A stretch of DNA of 64,000 nt, taken from assembly GCA_017533485.1 (NCBI GenBank), contig JAFXIC010000054.1, positions 24,525 to 88,524 of the forward strand. The letters run 5' to 3'. The DNA comes from Oscillospiraceae bacterium. Its GTDB lineage: Bacteria > Bacillota > Clostridia > Oscillospirales > Ruminococcaceae. The translations under genes were made by a program, and so were the position numbers. The notes beneath the pieces are model-generated. The model did not search any database. It was not told where the DNA came from and saw nothing but the letters and a program-made list of their open reading frames with translations. Numbering within the stretch: the first letter of the stretch is position 1; each line of letters opens with the position of its first letter. Shown here in pieces: positions 1 through 9,335 of this stretch.

Positions 1-153
1 GCTTTCTGTGCATCCTGCGGCAATAAAGTAGAAGCTGAAGTACCTGCTGTTCCGGCTGCTCCCGCAAACGTCTGCCCGAACTGCGGCGAAACCCTCGCTT
101 CCGATGCTATCTTCTGTGCGAACTGCGGCACAAAGGCTCCGGGACTTGAATAA
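1..153 (+). CDS. C-terminal end of a double zinc-ribbon protein (5' truncated by window edge)
   Basis: The frame is open from the first base and stops at TAA 151-153. The 50 visible residues hold a CASCG half-site followed by a complete zinc ribbon of the form CPNCG-x10-CANCG, separated by a short Pro/Ala linker. Paired CxxCG knuckles of this kind are the mark of the double zinc-ribbon (DZR) family, which in Firmicutes often ends proteins that have a membrane or FHA domain upstream. That upstream part is outside the window, so no function can be assigned. The gene overlaps or abuts ispD. Confidence 0.75.
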   Translation, partial: AFCASCGNKVEAEVPAVPAAPANVCPNCGETLASDAIFCANCGTKAPGLE

Positions 154-874
154 TCATCATCCGGACTTCATTCCGGATACCGCGGTGCTTCTGGTCTGTG
201 CCGGAAACGCAACCAGAATGCGCGGAATCCATAAAATTCTGCATCCACTTGGAGATGCACCTGTTTTGGAACACTCGCTCCGCACGTTTTGCAATTGCGA
301 AAGCGTGACGGAGCTTGTTGTTGTTTGCAGAAAACAGGATTTTGATGAATTTTCCGATATCATCAGCCGACTCTCCCTGACGCGCCCGATTACACTTGTC
401 GAAGGCGGCGAAACCCGCCAGCAGAGCGTCCGGAACGGGTTTTCGGCGCTCTCCCCCCAAGTGCAGTATGTCGCCGTACATGACGGCGCAAGACCGCTGG
501 TACGGAAATCCGATGTCGAACAGGTCATTGCTGACGCCAGAATATTCGGGGCAGCAACCCTTGGTGTCCCCGCAAAGGATACCATTAAGGTTGTACACGA
601 CGGATTTATCACCGATACGCCTGACCGCGCGACACTCTTCCTTACCCAGACACCGCAGGTCTTCCGCCGCTCCCTCTATGAACAGGCTTCCGAGCACGCC
701 CGAACACTCGGTCAGGATTTTACCGATGACTGTCAGCTCATCGAGGCGCTCGGTGTTCATGTCAAGATGACCATCGGCTCCTATTACAATATCAAGCTTA
801 CGACACCGGAGGATTTTGCGATCGCAGAAGCGCTCCTCAATTCTATCCGGAATCATCCTACGGAGGTATTCTGA
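146..874 (+). CDS. ispD: 2-C-methyl-D-erythritol 4-phosphate cytidylyltransferase
   Basis: IspD joins CTP and methylerythritol phosphate in the non-mevalonate isoprenoid pathway. The N-terminal nucleotide-binding loop reads CAGNATRM, with Cys where most family members have Ala, followed by the expected Lys in HKIL. Further on are AVHDGARP and, near the C-terminus, [10 protein letters not shown], both family signatures. The start is uncertain. TTG at 146 has AAAGG nine bases upstream, overlaps the preceding stop by a few bases and gives 242 residues, close to the usual size. An ATG at 104 in the same frame lies deep inside the zinc-ribbon gene and has no ribosome-binding site. IspF follows directly, which supports the call. 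Confidence 0.88.
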   Translation: MNNHHPDFIPDTAVLLVCAGNATRMRGIHKILHPLGDAPVLEHSLRTFCNCESVTELVVVCRKQDFDEFSDIISRLSLTRPITLVEGGETRQQSVRNGFSALSPQVQYVAVHDGARPLVRKSDVEQVIADARIFGAATLGVPAKDTIKVVHDGFITDTPDRATLFLTQTPQVFRRSLYEQASEHARTLGQDFTDDCQLIEALGVHVKMTIGSYYNIKLTTPEDFAIAEALLNSIRNHPTEVF

Positions 875-875
875 T

Positions 876-1406
876 ATGCTGAGTCCTATTCGAATCGGTC
901 ATGGCTATGATGTACATCGTCTTACAACAGATCGCAAGCTGATTCTCGGCGGCGTCGATATCCCCCATACTTACGGTCTTCTCGGTCATTCCGATGCCGA
1001 TGTGCTGACCCATGCGGTTATGGACGCCATGCTGGGTGCACTCGCGCTCGGTGATATCGGTCAGCATTTTCCTGATACGGATCCGCGCTATGCCGGCGCC
1101 GACAGCCTCAGACTTCTGTTTCATGTCAACAGTCTCATTCAGCATGAGGGCTGGCAGATCGGAAACCTCGACGCCACAATCCTTGCGCAGGCACCAAAGC
1201 TTGCACCGCATATCCCACAGATGCGAAAAAATCTTGCCGAGAAACTGGGATGTGATCTCTCCCAGGTCAGCGTCAAGGCAACCACAGAGGAAAAACTGGG
1301 CTTTACCGGAAAAGAGGAGGGAATCGCTGCACACTGTGTCGTTCTCTTAACCCGTATCCCAACACCGTTCCAGCCCCGCCCTTCGGGACGTATCCTTCCG
1401 CTCTAA
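876..1406 (+). CDS. ispF: 2-C-methyl-D-erythritol 2,4-cyclodiphosphate synthase
   Basis: IspF cyclises the CDP-methylerythritol phosphate made two steps after IspD, releasing CMP. The protein begins with [11 protein letters not shown], whose Asp and His are two of the zinc ligands. [15 protein letters not shown] supplies the third His, and [12 protein letters not shown] is the C-terminal family signature. At 176 residues it is slightly longer than usual because of a Pro/Arg-rich tail. The start at 876 has GGAGG nine bases upstream and lies one base after the ispD stop, so the two genes are translationally coupled. The gap to the next gene is 24 bases. Confidence 0.95.
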   Translation: MLSPIRIGHGYDVHRLTTDRKLILGGVDIPHTYGLLGHSDADVLTHAVMDAMLGALALGDIGQHFPDTDPRYAGADSLRLLFHVNSLIQHEGWQIGNLDATILAQAPKLAPHIPQMRKNLAEKLGCDLSQVSVKATTEEKLGFTGKEEGIAAHCVVLLTRIPTPFQPRPSGRILPL

Positions 1407-1430
1407 TCCCCCCATCAGAGGTATCTCATC

Positions 1431-1835
1431 ATGAACATTTCCTATCGTGACACCCATACATTTCGTGCAGAGGATTTAGAAGCACTCTTTCTCTCCGTGA
1501 ACTGGTCATCCGGTCATTTCCCCGAAAAGCTCGTAATTGCCATGCAGAATTTCGAAACCGTTTATACCGCATGGGACGGGGAAAAGCTTGTCGGGCTGAT
1601 TTCTGCGATGGATGACGGCATCATGACCGCCTATATCCACTATCTCCTCGTACACCCCGATTATCAGGGATCCGGTATCGGCAAAGCACTTGTGGAACAG
1701 ATGAAAACGAAATACGCGGATTATCTCCGTATCGTCCTGATCGCTTACAACAAGGAATGCGGCTTCTACGAAAGCTGTGGATTCCGCCGTGAAACCGAAT
1801 CCAGCCCGATGTTTATCACCGAGCTTTGGACATAA
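1431..1835 (+). CDS. GNAT-family N-acetyltransferase
   Basis: This 134-residue protein is a single GNAT domain. It has the acetyl-CoA pyrophosphate loop YQGSGIGKAL, preceded by the beta-strand HYLLVHPD, and ends with the NKECGFYESCGF region typical of the last helix and strand. GNAT enzymes transfer acetyl groups to amines. The substrate cannot be read from sequence. It lies 24 bases after ispF in the same direction and is followed at once by a terminator, so it is probably the last gene of the ispDF transcript, perhaps by chance rather than function. Confidence 0.85.
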   Translation: MNISYRDTHTFRAEDLEALFLSVNWSSGHFPEKLVIAMQNFETVYTAWDGEKLVGLISAMDDGIMTAYIHYLLVHPDYQGSGIGKALVEQMKTKYADYLRIVLIAYNKECGFYESCGFRRETESSPMFITELWT

Positions 1836-1848
1836 CCTCAAACATCAG

Positions 1849-1886
1849 AAAACGCACCCGATTTTACATTCGGGTGCGTTTTTTTG
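1849..1886 (+). terminator. Rho-independent terminator after the ispD-ispF-GNAT unit
   Basis: A stem of eleven pairs, AACGCACCCGA against TTCGGGTGCGTT, with a six- to seven-base loop, is followed by a run of T. It lies between the convergent GNAT and lysA genes and may also act weakly on the other strand. Confidence 0.9.
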
Positions 1887-1899
1887 ATTTCCTTTGTAC

Positions 1900-3195
1900 T
1901 TAGATATCGTTCCGGACAATATCCTCATATCGCTCGCGGCGGATCACGGTACGGGCTTCGCCGTCCTTTACCATCACAACCTCAGGATTGGGATTGCGGT
2001 TATAATGCGACGCCATCGAGTAATTATATGCGCCGGTTGCCAGGACTGCCAGAATATCATCCGGCTCGACCGACTGAAGCGGCATATTCTCGCCCAGCAG
2101 ATCGCCGCTCTCACAGCACTTTCCGCCAAGTGTGACCGTTTCGGTTTTCGGCTCTCCTGCACGATTTGCGCACACAGCTTCATATTCCGACTGGTAAAGC
2201 GCATACCGCGGATTATCACACATTCCGCCGTCTACCAGCACATATGTCCGTACATTCGGAATAATCTTCTTTGCCATCACCGTATAAAGCGTCAGACCTG
2301 CACCGCCGACAATCGAACGGCCCGGCTCGAATAATACATACGGCTCCGGATACGAAAGTGTATCACAGGTCTCATGTACAGCATTCAGAATCGTGCGAAT
2401 CACATCGCCAAACGGCTTCGGGTCATCCTGTTCGACATACTTGATACCCGGTCCGCCGCCCAGATTCAATTCCGGCAATACAATTCCATCCGATTCGCGC
2501 AGCGTATCCATAAACCGCAGCATCACGCGTGCGGCTTCGGCAAACGGCTCAGTATCGAAAATCTGGGAACCGATATGACAATGCAGTCCGCTGAGCTTTA
2601 AGTTTTGATAGCCCATTGCTGTCAATACCGCTTCCTTCGCTTCTCCTGTTTCCAGTGCAAAGCCAAACTTACTGTCGATCTTACCCGTCTGGACAAAATC
2701 ATGTGTATGTGCGTCGATTCCGGGCTTTACGCGAAGCATGACCGTAACGATCTTATTCTGTGCCGCAGCAATCGACTGTAATCTCGAAAGCTCCGGCAGG
2801 TTGTCACAGACAATCCGTCCCACGCCTGTACGCACCGCAAATTCCAGCTCGGAATTGGTCTTGCTGTTGCCGTGGAACACAATCTTTTCCGCAGGCATTC
2901 CTGCCTCCAGCGCAGTATAAAGCTCTCCGCCCGATACCACATCCGCGCCCAGACCTTCGCTTTCTGTTACACGGTAAATTTCCTTACAGGAAAATGCCTT
3001 ACTCGCATAGCATATCATTCCGTTTCCGCCATATTCCTTCGCGATCACATCCTGATAGCCGCGGCAGTTTTCCCGAATCATCTGTTCATCCATGACATAG
3101 AGCGGCGTACCATAATCTCTCGCAAGATCGACACAGTCCGCGCCGCCAATGCAGAGATGACCCTTCGCATTGACCGTCAGATTTGGTGTAAGCAT
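1900..3195 (-). CDS. lysA: Diaminopimelate decarboxylase
   Basis: LysA removes CO2 from meso-diaminopimelate to give L-lysine, using PLP. The PLP lysine lies in MICYASKAF, a variant of the usual YALKAN motif. GSQIF, a glycine-rich LNLGGGPGIKY loop and CCESGD, which holds the catalytic Cys, follow in order. The length of 431 residues is normal. The ATG at 3195 has AAAGGAA upstream. It is the third gene of a leftward unit, 25 bases after the RNA methyltransferase, itself behind the class A PBP. This links lysine and DAP metabolism to wall synthesis on one transcript. Confidence 0.95.
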   Translation of the reverse strand: MLTPNLTVNAKGHLCIGGADCVDLARDYGTPLYVMDEQMIRENCRGYQDVIAKEYGGNGMICYASKAFSCKEIYRVTESEGLGADVVSGGELYTALEAGMPAEKIVFHGNSKTNSELEFAVRTGVGRIVCDNLPELSRLQSIAAAQNKIVTVMLRVKPGIDAHTHDFVQTGKIDSKFGFALETGEAKEAVLTAMGYQNLKLSGLHCHIGSQIFDTEPFAEAARVMLRFMDTLRESDGIVLPELNLGGGPGIKYVEQDDPKPFGDVIRTILNAVHETCDTLSYPEPYVLFEPGRSIVGGAGLTLYTVMAKKIIPNVRTYVLVDGGMCDNPRYALYQSEYEAVCANRAGEPKTETVTLGGKCCESGDLLGENMPLQSVEPDDILAVLATGAYNYSMASHYNRNPNPEVVMVKDGEARTVIRRERYEDIVRNDI

Positions 3196-3220
3196 ATCTG
3201 TTCCTTTCCAAAGATTTTTC

Positions 3221-4375
3221 TTACTTCCAGTATTGATATAAATTACATTGCAGCATTCCGTTATAGAGCTTTCTGCGCTTTACGGCTTTTCTTCCGAAAC
3301 ATTGTTCAAATGTCTGGTCGGGAGAAATGACGCTCACCGCATTCTCTTTTGGGAATACCGTTCCCATCGTTTTGTAAAGTGCGCGCGCGGCTTCTACGTC
3401 CAGCAGACGCTCGCCATATGGCGGATTACAGACAATCAGCTGTTCCGGGGAAGCCTGAAAATCCCTGATATCCGCCTGAAGGACAGAGATTTTCTCGGAA
3501 ACACCGGCTTTCTTGGCATTTTCTCTTGCAATCTCCACCGCCTGCGGGTCAATATCATATCCGACCGCACGAAATTCCACATCCCGTTTGATTTTTGCTC
3601 TTGCGGCTTCTCTTGCATCAAACCACGCGCTTTTGGGCATTGCCTCCCAGCGTTCGGATGCAAATCTGCGGTGCAGTCCCGGTGCGATATGCATCGCACG
3701 CGCCGCACCCTCGATTAAGAAGGTACCGCTTCCGCAGAACGGATCACAAAGCTGTGTCTGCGGACGGACGCGCGACAGGTCCAGAATGCCTGCCGCCAGC
3801 GTTTCCCGAATCGGTGCCGTTCCTGCAAGCTGTCGCCAGCCGCGTTTATGGAGCGGCATTCCGGAGGTATCAAGATAAACTGTACAGAAATCATTTCTGA
3901 TCTGAAATTGCAGCTGATGCACCGCTCCCGTCTCGGGCAGGGTCGTAGTACGGTATGCCTTCTGGAGGCGCTTGACCGCAGCCTTCTTCACAATCGCCTG
4001 ACAGGCAGGAACGCTGTGGAGTGCGGAATTCAGTGAGGAGCCTTTCACAGGAAATGCATCATTCACGCCGATAAAATGTTCCAGCGGTAAATGCATTACG
4101 CCGTCAAACAATGGGTCAAATGCAGTTTTTCCGTGCTGTGCTTTTACCGAGAAGCTTCCAAGCTCGATCAGCACACGCTCTGCTACTGTCAGTTCGATAT
4201 TCGCCGCAGCGAGCATTGTCCAGTCGCCCGAAAAGCAGACGCGTCCGTCCGCTGCTGCGATATCCGCCGCCCCGAGCCGTACCAGCTCGAATTTCAATAC
4301 GCTCTCCAGTCCGAAATGACACGGACAGCAGATCCGCATATAGGAGGACGGCATAGTATTTGATGTCTGTTCCAT
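3221..4375 (-). CDS. THUMP-domain class I SAM-dependent RNA methyltransferase (YpsC/RlmL-N type)
   Basis: The protein has an N-terminal CPCHFGLESVLKFEL segment, a THUMP RNA-binding region (about residues 60-165) and a C-terminal Rossmann methyltransferase domain. The latter contains DPFCGSGTFLIEGA for SAM binding and NPPYGERL, the NPPY motif of base-N methyltransferases. This order and the length (384 residues) match the YpsC/RlmL-N family, whose known members make N2-methylguanine in 23S rRNA. The exact target here is inferred. Its start is five bases from the stop of pbp1A, so the two are co-transcribed. Confidence 0.9.
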   Translation of the reverse strand: MEQTSNTMPSSYMRICCPCHFGLESVLKFELVRLGAADIAAADGRVCFSGDWTMLAAANIELTVAERVLIELGSFSVKAQHGKTAFDPLFDGVMHLPLEHFIGVNDAFPVKGSSLNSALHSVPACQAIVKKAAVKRLQKAYRTTTLPETGAVHQLQFQIRNDFCTVYLDTSGMPLHKRGWRQLAGTAPIRETLAAGILDLSRVRPQTQLCDPFCGSGTFLIEGAARAMHIAPGLHRRFASERWEAMPKSAWFDAREAARAKIKRDVEFRAVGYDIDPQAVEIARENAKKAGVSEKISVLQADIRDFQASPEQLIVCNPPYGERLLDVEAARALYKTMGTVFPKENAVSVISPDQTFEQCFGRKAVKRRKLYNGMLQCNLYQYWK

Positions 4376-4380
4376 AATTC

Positions 4381-6891
4381 TTATTCCTCGGCTTCGGGCT
4401 TGCGAAGTCCAAGCTCACGGTTGTCACAGTAGGGTGCAAACGTAGATTTCCAGTATCCCGTACCGCCCTTTGCACAGCCTGCACCGGCAATCTTACCGGT
4501 GGACGCACAGTAGCTTCCGGTTATGACCGAATCACAGTCCGGGAAGCTTGCGCCGGAATAATGTTCGGAAATCCAGCCGCCGATGATATTCTTCCAGATT
4601 GCACCAGTGTCGATTGCACCATAATTCTTAATCTTCTTATTCTCGGGATATCCAACCCAGATACCGCTTACGAAATCAGGGTTCAGTCCGACAAACAGCT
4701 TATCAAACCAGTCAGAGGATGTACCGGTCTTTCCGCCGATCGGTACACGCTTACCCTTCGAGGTGATTTTCGCACGCTTACCGGTACCGCTGTCACCCTC
4801 GACGACGTTTTGCAACAGCTTATTCATAACATAGGATGTTTCCGGAGAAATCGCCTGTGCATAGTCATCACCGCCGGCATAAATGAGGTTGCCGTCTGCG
4901 GATTTGACGCTGCTGATGATATGTGCATCGCTGAAGAAGCCGCCGTTTCCGTATACCATGTAGGCATTGACGAGGTCGGTCACCGTAACGCCATATTCCA
5001 GTGCGCCGACGGCAAGCGGTGCATAACCGATATCATGTTCTTCGTCCAGCTTCATTCCCAGCACATCACGCGCAAACATGAAGATATTCTGGTTTCCGTA
5101 GGTCTTGCAGAGCAATGCAGGGATTGTGTTTCTCGAAACCTCGATCGCATTCTCAACAGTTACCTTCTGGTTTGTATAAACGACCTTGTCGTTATCATTG
5201 GAGTAGTTCGTCGGCCAGGGCTTTCCGGTTTCTGCATTCACAAGCGGCGGATAGTCGAGAACATGGGTTGCATAGGAGATAAAATCGTTCTCCAGCGCAT
5301 AGCCGTAGGTAGTAACGGGCTTGATCGCCGAACCGGGCTGCTGCGGCTCTGTGGAAGCGAAGCTGACACAGAGCGGAGAGGGGTGACCGCCGACACGTCC
5401 GACAGTACAGAGAATATTACCCGAATAGTCGATTGCCGTAAAGCCGCACTGCAAGGCAAGGTTCTCCTCGTCGGTACAGACGCCGTCACCGTCAAGGTCA
5501 CGGTAATAGGTGGTTGCCTTACCGGTGGTCATGCCTTTCAGCAGATTATTGACATCGGAGAATTTCTTCTCAACATATTCCTGCATTTCCCAGTCTACGG
5601 TTGTATAGATCTGGTAGCCGCCGGTATTGATGAGCTGAAGCGCACGGGAATAGGATACGCCCTTTTCCTCCATCAGGTAGCCTGCAAATTCGCGCAGTGC
5701 TTCGTCGATGACCCAGGAGGTATCGGTGGTATCTTCCTCCTCGACCGGCTTGAGCTGTGCACCGGCTTCGGAATTGCCTTCTTCTTCTTCGCCCTCTTCC
5801 TCATTCCCTTCTGCATACTCGGGGAATTCTTCCGGATGGAGACGTTTATATTCCTCGGAATCGGTAAAGATGAGCTTTTCGGTGAGTGCCTGCTGATATT
5901 CATCGTAGGTAATCGCACCGTTATCATACATCTGGAACAGGATATATTCCATACGGGTACGGTTCAGCTCTCTGCCGGTATTGATGAAGTTATCGGTTAA
6001 GTAGTAAGTACCCGTAACCTCATTATACGCTTCGTCGTATTTGCCGGCAAAGGGGTTGATGACCTCAGGGTTCTGGGGGATTGCCGCGAGACAGGCTGCC
6101 TCCGCAATCGACAGCTCCCAGACATGCTTGCCGAAATACTTGTTTGCTGCCATCTCCACACCGTTTGCGGAACCGCCGAAGCCGATGTAGTTGAGGTAGG
6201 TACATAGAATTTCATCCTTCGTATAGGATTTTTCGAGCTGCATCGAACGGAAGATTTCACGAATCTTACGCTGCGGAGAAACCTCGTTATCGCCCGTCAG
6301 GTTCTTGATGAGCTGCTGGGTGATGGTCGAACCGCCCTGATCGGTGTTCCAGAAATTCAGGATCATATTCGCAAACGACGCCGCAGTACGCTTATAGTCA
6401 ACACCCTCATGCGAATAGAAACGCTCGTCCTCGGCATAAACAAATGCATTCCGGACGTGCTGCGGAATTTCCTCGATTTTGACCGGGATACGCTGCACCT
6501 CATTATCCACCGTGTAGATGACAGAATATTCCCCTTCCGCATTTTCCGGCTTTCGTGCATAGATATGCGTCGAATAGCTCATCGTCATTTCCTGAATTGT
6601 AACGGTATTGGTAGACTCCATGTAATTGATGACATAGGTCGTTGCCGCAATCGCACAGATAATTCCCGTTACACAGAAAAACAATACGAACGACAGGAAG
6701 GTTGTCAGGATCACCGTGCCCAGCGAACGCAGTGCGCGCAGAATCCAAGGGGTACGGCGTTTCTTCTTTTTCTTCTTCACAGGACTTGGATTTCCGGCTT
6801 TTCTGCCGGATGATTCCGGACGGGAAGACGCCGGATTTTTCTTTTCAGGGAGCTTGAAATTCTTTACATCATCAAGATTTGGCAGCTTCAT
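4381..6891 (-). CDS. Class A penicillin-binding protein (transglycosylase/transpeptidase)
   Basis: This is a bifunctional peptidoglycan synthase of the PBP1A type. A Lys/Arg-rich cytoplasmic tail is followed by one membrane span (about residues 55-90). The GT51 domain then carries EDERFYSHEG, QGGSTITQQLIKNL and RKIREI. An acidic Glu-rich insert separates it from the transpeptidase domain, which has the SAIK, SRN and KTGTSS motifs in order. The start at 6891 (MKLPNLDD) has AAAGGAG at good distance. The frame stays open another 142 codons upstream, but that stretch overlaps the divergent gene at 7100 and the promoter, so it is not coding. The protein is 836 residues and heads the operon with the methyltransferase and lysA. 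Confidence 0.95.
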   Translation of the reverse strand: MKLPNLDDVKNFKLPEKKNPASSRPESSGRKAGNPSPVKKKKKKRRTPWILRALRSLGTVILTTFLSFVLFFCVTGIICAIAATTYVINYMESTNTVTIQEMTMSYSTHIYARKPENAEGEYSVIYTVDNEVQRIPVKIEEIPQHVRNAFVYAEDERFYSHEGVDYKRTAASFANMILNFWNTDQGGSTITQQLIKNLTGDNEVSPQRKIREIFRSMQLEKSYTKDEILCTYLNYIGFGGSANGVEMAANKYFGKHVWELSIAEAACLAAIPQNPEVINPFAGKYDEAYNEVTGTYYLTDNFINTGRELNRTRMEYILFQMYDNGAITYDEYQQALTEKLIFTDSEEYKRLHPEEFPEYAEGNEEEGEEEEGNSEAGAQLKPVEEEDTTDTSWVIDEALREFAGYLMEEKGVSYSRALQLINTGGYQIYTTVDWEMQEYVEKKFSDVNNLLKGMTTGKATTYYRDLDGDGVCTDEENLALQCGFTAIDYSGNILCTVGRVGGHPSPLCVSFASTEPQQPGSAIKPVTTYGYALENDFISYATHVLDYPPLVNAETGKPWPTNYSNDNDKVVYTNQKVTVENAIEVSRNTIPALLCKTYGNQNIFMFARDVLGMKLDEEHDIGYAPLAVGALEYGVTVTDLVNAYMVYGNGGFFSDAHIISSVKSADGNLIYAGGDDYAQAISPETSYVMNKLLQNVVEGDSGTGKRAKITSKGKRVPIGGKTGTSSDWFDKLFVGLNPDFVSGIWVGYPENKKIKNYGAIDTGAIWKNIIGGWISEHYSGASFPDCDSVITGSYCASTGKIAGAGCAKGGTGYWKSTFAPYCDNRELGLRKPEAEE

Positions 6892-6972
6892 GCTATAAGG
6901 ACTCCTTTCGGGTACAAAAGCTTTTTGAGCGACAGTCATCCGCTTGATTTGACTGCCGGATGTACAGAATTT

Positions 6973-7001
6973 ATTATACCATAAAATCACAAAAATGTTA
7001 A
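6973..7001 (-). promoter_or_regulatory. Sigma-A-type promoter of the pbp1A operon
   Basis: On the minus strand TTAACA is followed after 17 bases by TATAAT, with TGG directly before the -10 box. Transcription would begin about 75 bases upstream of the pbp1A start. Confidence 0.75.
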
Positions 7002-7099
7002 GCGTTTTTTTGAAATTGTAATCGTTTTGTGTTTTTTGGAATAAATCCCGATCAATTGTGCCATACTTCTGGTAAATCAGAGAAAGGATTGGTACATTT

Positions 7100-7513
7100 A
7101 TGTCAAAATACGACTGGATTGACACCGCAATCTGTATCTTCGCAGCCGGCGCATTGCTGCTGGGAGGCGGAATGATGATCGGGAGCTGTTCGGAGCATAT
7201 GACTCCGATTGAAGCTGATTCCGGGCTGTCCGAGCCACCCGCTCCGCAAGCCGCTATGATTGTCACACAACCGACGCAGCCTCCTGTCACCGAAAAACAG
7301 CTGGTTGCCGCTTCCACGCCCGATGGCCCATATCTGCTGCGGCTGGAAGAAGAAACACTTGCGATCTATGCAGTGGGAACGGATACACCCTTTGAACAGT
7401 ATGCAATCTCACCTGCGTGGCTGCCGGAATATGACCGTGTGCTTCTGCAATACGGCATCGAGGTGGAAAGCACGGCAGAAATGCGGCGGCTGGTGGAGGA
7501 TTACCTCTCATGA
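7100..7513 (+). CDS. Membrane-anchored protein with BofC C-terminal-like domain
   Basis: The protein has 137 residues. An N-terminal hydrophobic segment (about 8-30) forms a signal anchor, and a Pro/Gln/Thr-rich linker follows. The C-terminal 70 residues read YLLRLEEETLAIYAV, then LPEYDRVLLQYGIEV and a final LVEDYLS. That pattern resembles the C-terminal domain of BofC, a forespore intermembrane protein, which is also common as a stand-alone domain in non-sporulating Clostridia. A role in sporulation is therefore not implied. It overlaps the next gene by four bases (ATGA), so the two are translated together. It is divergent from pbp1A. Confidence 0.7.
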   Translation: MSKYDWIDTAICIFAAGALLLGGGMMIGSCSEHMTPIEADSGLSEPPAPQAAMIVTQPTQPPVTEKQLVAASTPDGPYLLRLEEETLAIYAVGTDTPFEQYAISPAWLPEYDRVLLQYGIEVESTAEMRRLVEDYLS

Positions 7514-8310
7514 AACGACAGCTTGCAATCTGGAAGCGTGCCAAACGGCTGAACGATTCCCGAAAACAGGAAATGGCAATGCTGACGGCACTCCGGATGA
7601 TGCTCGATCTGTTCTTGCTGATGCTGGGCTGTATCGCGCAGAACGCTCTCCGCTCACACCTGACGCCGGCCTCCCTCCTCCAGACGCATCTGAATCTCTG
7701 GGATTTCTTTGCGCTCGCCTCCATCACAGGTGGATGTCTGATTTCCGCGCCGCTTCGCACCTTCTCCGCATGGCGGATGGCGGAAATCAGCGGACTTCTG
7801 GATGAATGTGATCGCGGATTCCTGAAATGCAGCAGCAAAATCTGGCTCTGGACGCGCTGGGGCATCCTTCAGCTTCTGCTGATGCTCCTGATTCTCATCT
7901 CGCTCATTCCTGCGGCGGCTTGCTTTCGTATGGCAAACACAATCTTTCTGACGGCTGTGCAATGCACCGACAGCACTTTTATTTTGCTGTTTACCGCCCA
8001 TCTGTGGCTGTTCGGGATGCTTTCGCTCTATCTCCCACTCCGGATTTCTGCCGCCGCAACTGCCCTTCCGCTTTGTTATCTCAAGTCCCCGCACTACCGC
8101 TTATACCTGCTGATTCTCCAGTCCTTTGCTGTGACGCGCGGAGATACGGCTGTCATTCTTCTGCGGCGGCTGCTATGTCTGCCGATGACGCTCCTGCCGA
8201 TGACTGCACTCCGGATTCTCCCGACACTTCGGATTGCGGAGCTGCTCACCGTCCGGCGCCGTCTCACACATCTCCTCCAAAACAAACAAAGCGTTCAGCC
8301 TTTTCGCTGA
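7510..8310 (+). CDS. Polytopic membrane protein of unknown function
   Basis: This 266-residue protein has a short basic N-terminus and about five hydrophobic segments: roughly residues 22-45, 58-80, 112-140, 150-175 and 190-210. A Leu/Arg-rich tail ends it. No catalytic or transport motif was recognised. Its start overlaps the stop of the BofC-like gene by four bases, so the pair probably works together. The last codons lie inside an inverted repeat that serves as terminator for the convergent arginine operon, so the two 3' ends share sequence. Confidence 0.65.
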   Translation: MKRQLAIWKRAKRLNDSRKQEMAMLTALRMMLDLFLLMLGCIAQNALRSHLTPASLLQTHLNLWDFFALASITGGCLISAPLRTFSAWRMAEISGLLDECDRGFLKCSSKIWLWTRWGILQLLLMLLILISLIPAAACFRMANTIFLTAVQCTDSTFILLFTAHLWLFGMLSLYLPLRISAAATALPLCYLKSPHYRLYLLILQSFAVTRGDTAVILLRRLLCLPMTLLPMTALRILPTLRIAELLTVRRRLTHLLQNKQSVQPFR

Positions 8311-8316
8311 ACGCTT
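8280..8316 (-). terminator. Terminator of the arginine operon, inside the 3' end of the convergent gene
   Basis: An 11-pair stem, AAGCGTTCAGC against GCTGAACGCTT, has a six-base loop. On the minus strand it is followed by TGTTTGTTTT, fitting termination after argF. On the plus strand there is no T-run. The stem overlaps the last codons of the membrane protein gene. Confidence 0.75.
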
Positions 8317-8372
8317 GATTGATGTAAGATATCGAATGCTTTTCTTCCGCCATCCGGCGGGCTGTTCGGGGA

Positions 8373-9281
8373 TTACTGGTTCGCCATCAGCTTCACAAGA
8401 ACTGCCTTTTGCGCATGGAGGCGGTTTTCCGCTTCATCAAAGATCTCATTGGCGTGTGCTTCAAAGACCTTCTCGGTAATCTCCTCACCGCGGTGTGCCG
8501 GCAGACAGTGCTGAACCATACAATCGGAATGTGCGGCACCCAGCAGCTCGTCATTGACCTGATAGCCACGAAAAGCAATCTTACGTTTTTCTGCTTCACT
8601 TTCCTGACCCATAGACGCCCAGACATCCGTAAAGATAATATCCGCATTTTCTGCGGCAGCAATCGGAGAATCCGTCATCATAAAGCCGCCGTTTTGTTCT
8701 GCGAAATCGAGCACCTTCCGGTCGGGCTGGTAATCGTTCGGACAGGCAATGCTGACCTCCATACCAACCTTCAGTCCGCCGACAATCAGCGAATTCGCCA
8801 TATTATTTCCGTCACCGATATAGCACATCTTCAATCCGCTGAAGCCGCCCTTATACTCACGAATCGTCATCAGATCCGCAAGCACCTGACAGGGATGACA
8901 GAAATCGGTCAGTCCATTGATAATCGGAATCGAGCCGTATGCCGCAAGATCCTCAACCTCCTGCTGTGCAAAGGTACGGATCATAATACCGTCAAGATAG
9001 CGGGAAAGTACACGCGCCGTATCCTGAACCGGTTCGCCGCGTCCGATCTGAAGGTCATTCGACGACAAAAATAACGGATATCCGCCCAGCTGCACCATGC
9101 CGGTTTCAAAGGAAACACGGGTACGGGTAGATGCTTTCTGGAAGATCATACCCAGCGTTTTTCCTTGCAGATGCGGATGGGGGATATTATGCTTTCTTTC
9201 GTATTTCAGCTGATCGGCAAGATTCAGCAAGTCGATAATTTCTTCGCTCGAAAGATCGAGCATCTTCAATAAGTGTTTCAT
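8373..9281 (-). CDS. argF: Ornithine carbamoyltransferase
   Basis: ArgF makes citrulline from ornithine and carbamoyl phosphate. STRTR, which binds carbamoyl phosphate, lies at about residues 53-57. DFCHPCQVLADL and HCLPAHRGEEIT are the other two family signatures, the latter for ornithine binding and catalysis. The length of 302 residues is typical of the catabolic/anabolic OTC family. It is the last gene of the arginine cluster, 54 bases after the LURP-like gene, and the cluster terminator follows. No carAB genes for carbamoyl phosphate are present in the window. Confidence 0.97.
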   Translation of the reverse strand: MKHLLKMLDLSSEEIIDLLNLADQLKYERKHNIPHPHLQGKTLGMIFQKASTRTRVSFETGMVQLGGYPLFLSSNDLQIGRGEPVQDTARVLSRYLDGIMIRTFAQQEVEDLAAYGSIPIINGLTDFCHPCQVLADLMTIREYKGGFSGLKMCYIGDGNNMANSLIVGGLKVGMEVSIACPNDYQPDRKVLDFAEQNGGFMMTDSPIAAAENADIIFTDVWASMGQESEAEKRKIAFRGYQVNDELLGAAHSDCMVQHCLPAHRGEEITEKVFEAHANEIFDEAENRLHAQKAVLVKLMANQ

Positions 9282-9335
9282 TGGAACCGCTTCCTTTCTT
9301 ACGCAAACGTCAGTCTATCCGCATTGACATTTCCC

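Noticed and set aside
4561-6000. Long plus-strand frame of 479 codons opposite pbp1A
   Set aside because: It is the antisense shadow of a well-supported gene, with no ribosome-binding site and no recognisable domain.
6892-7317. In-frame N-terminal extension of the class A PBP by 142 codons
   Set aside because: It overlaps the promoter and the divergent gene at 7100, is Gly/Cys-rich without domain character, and a well-placed ribosome-binding site lies before 6891.
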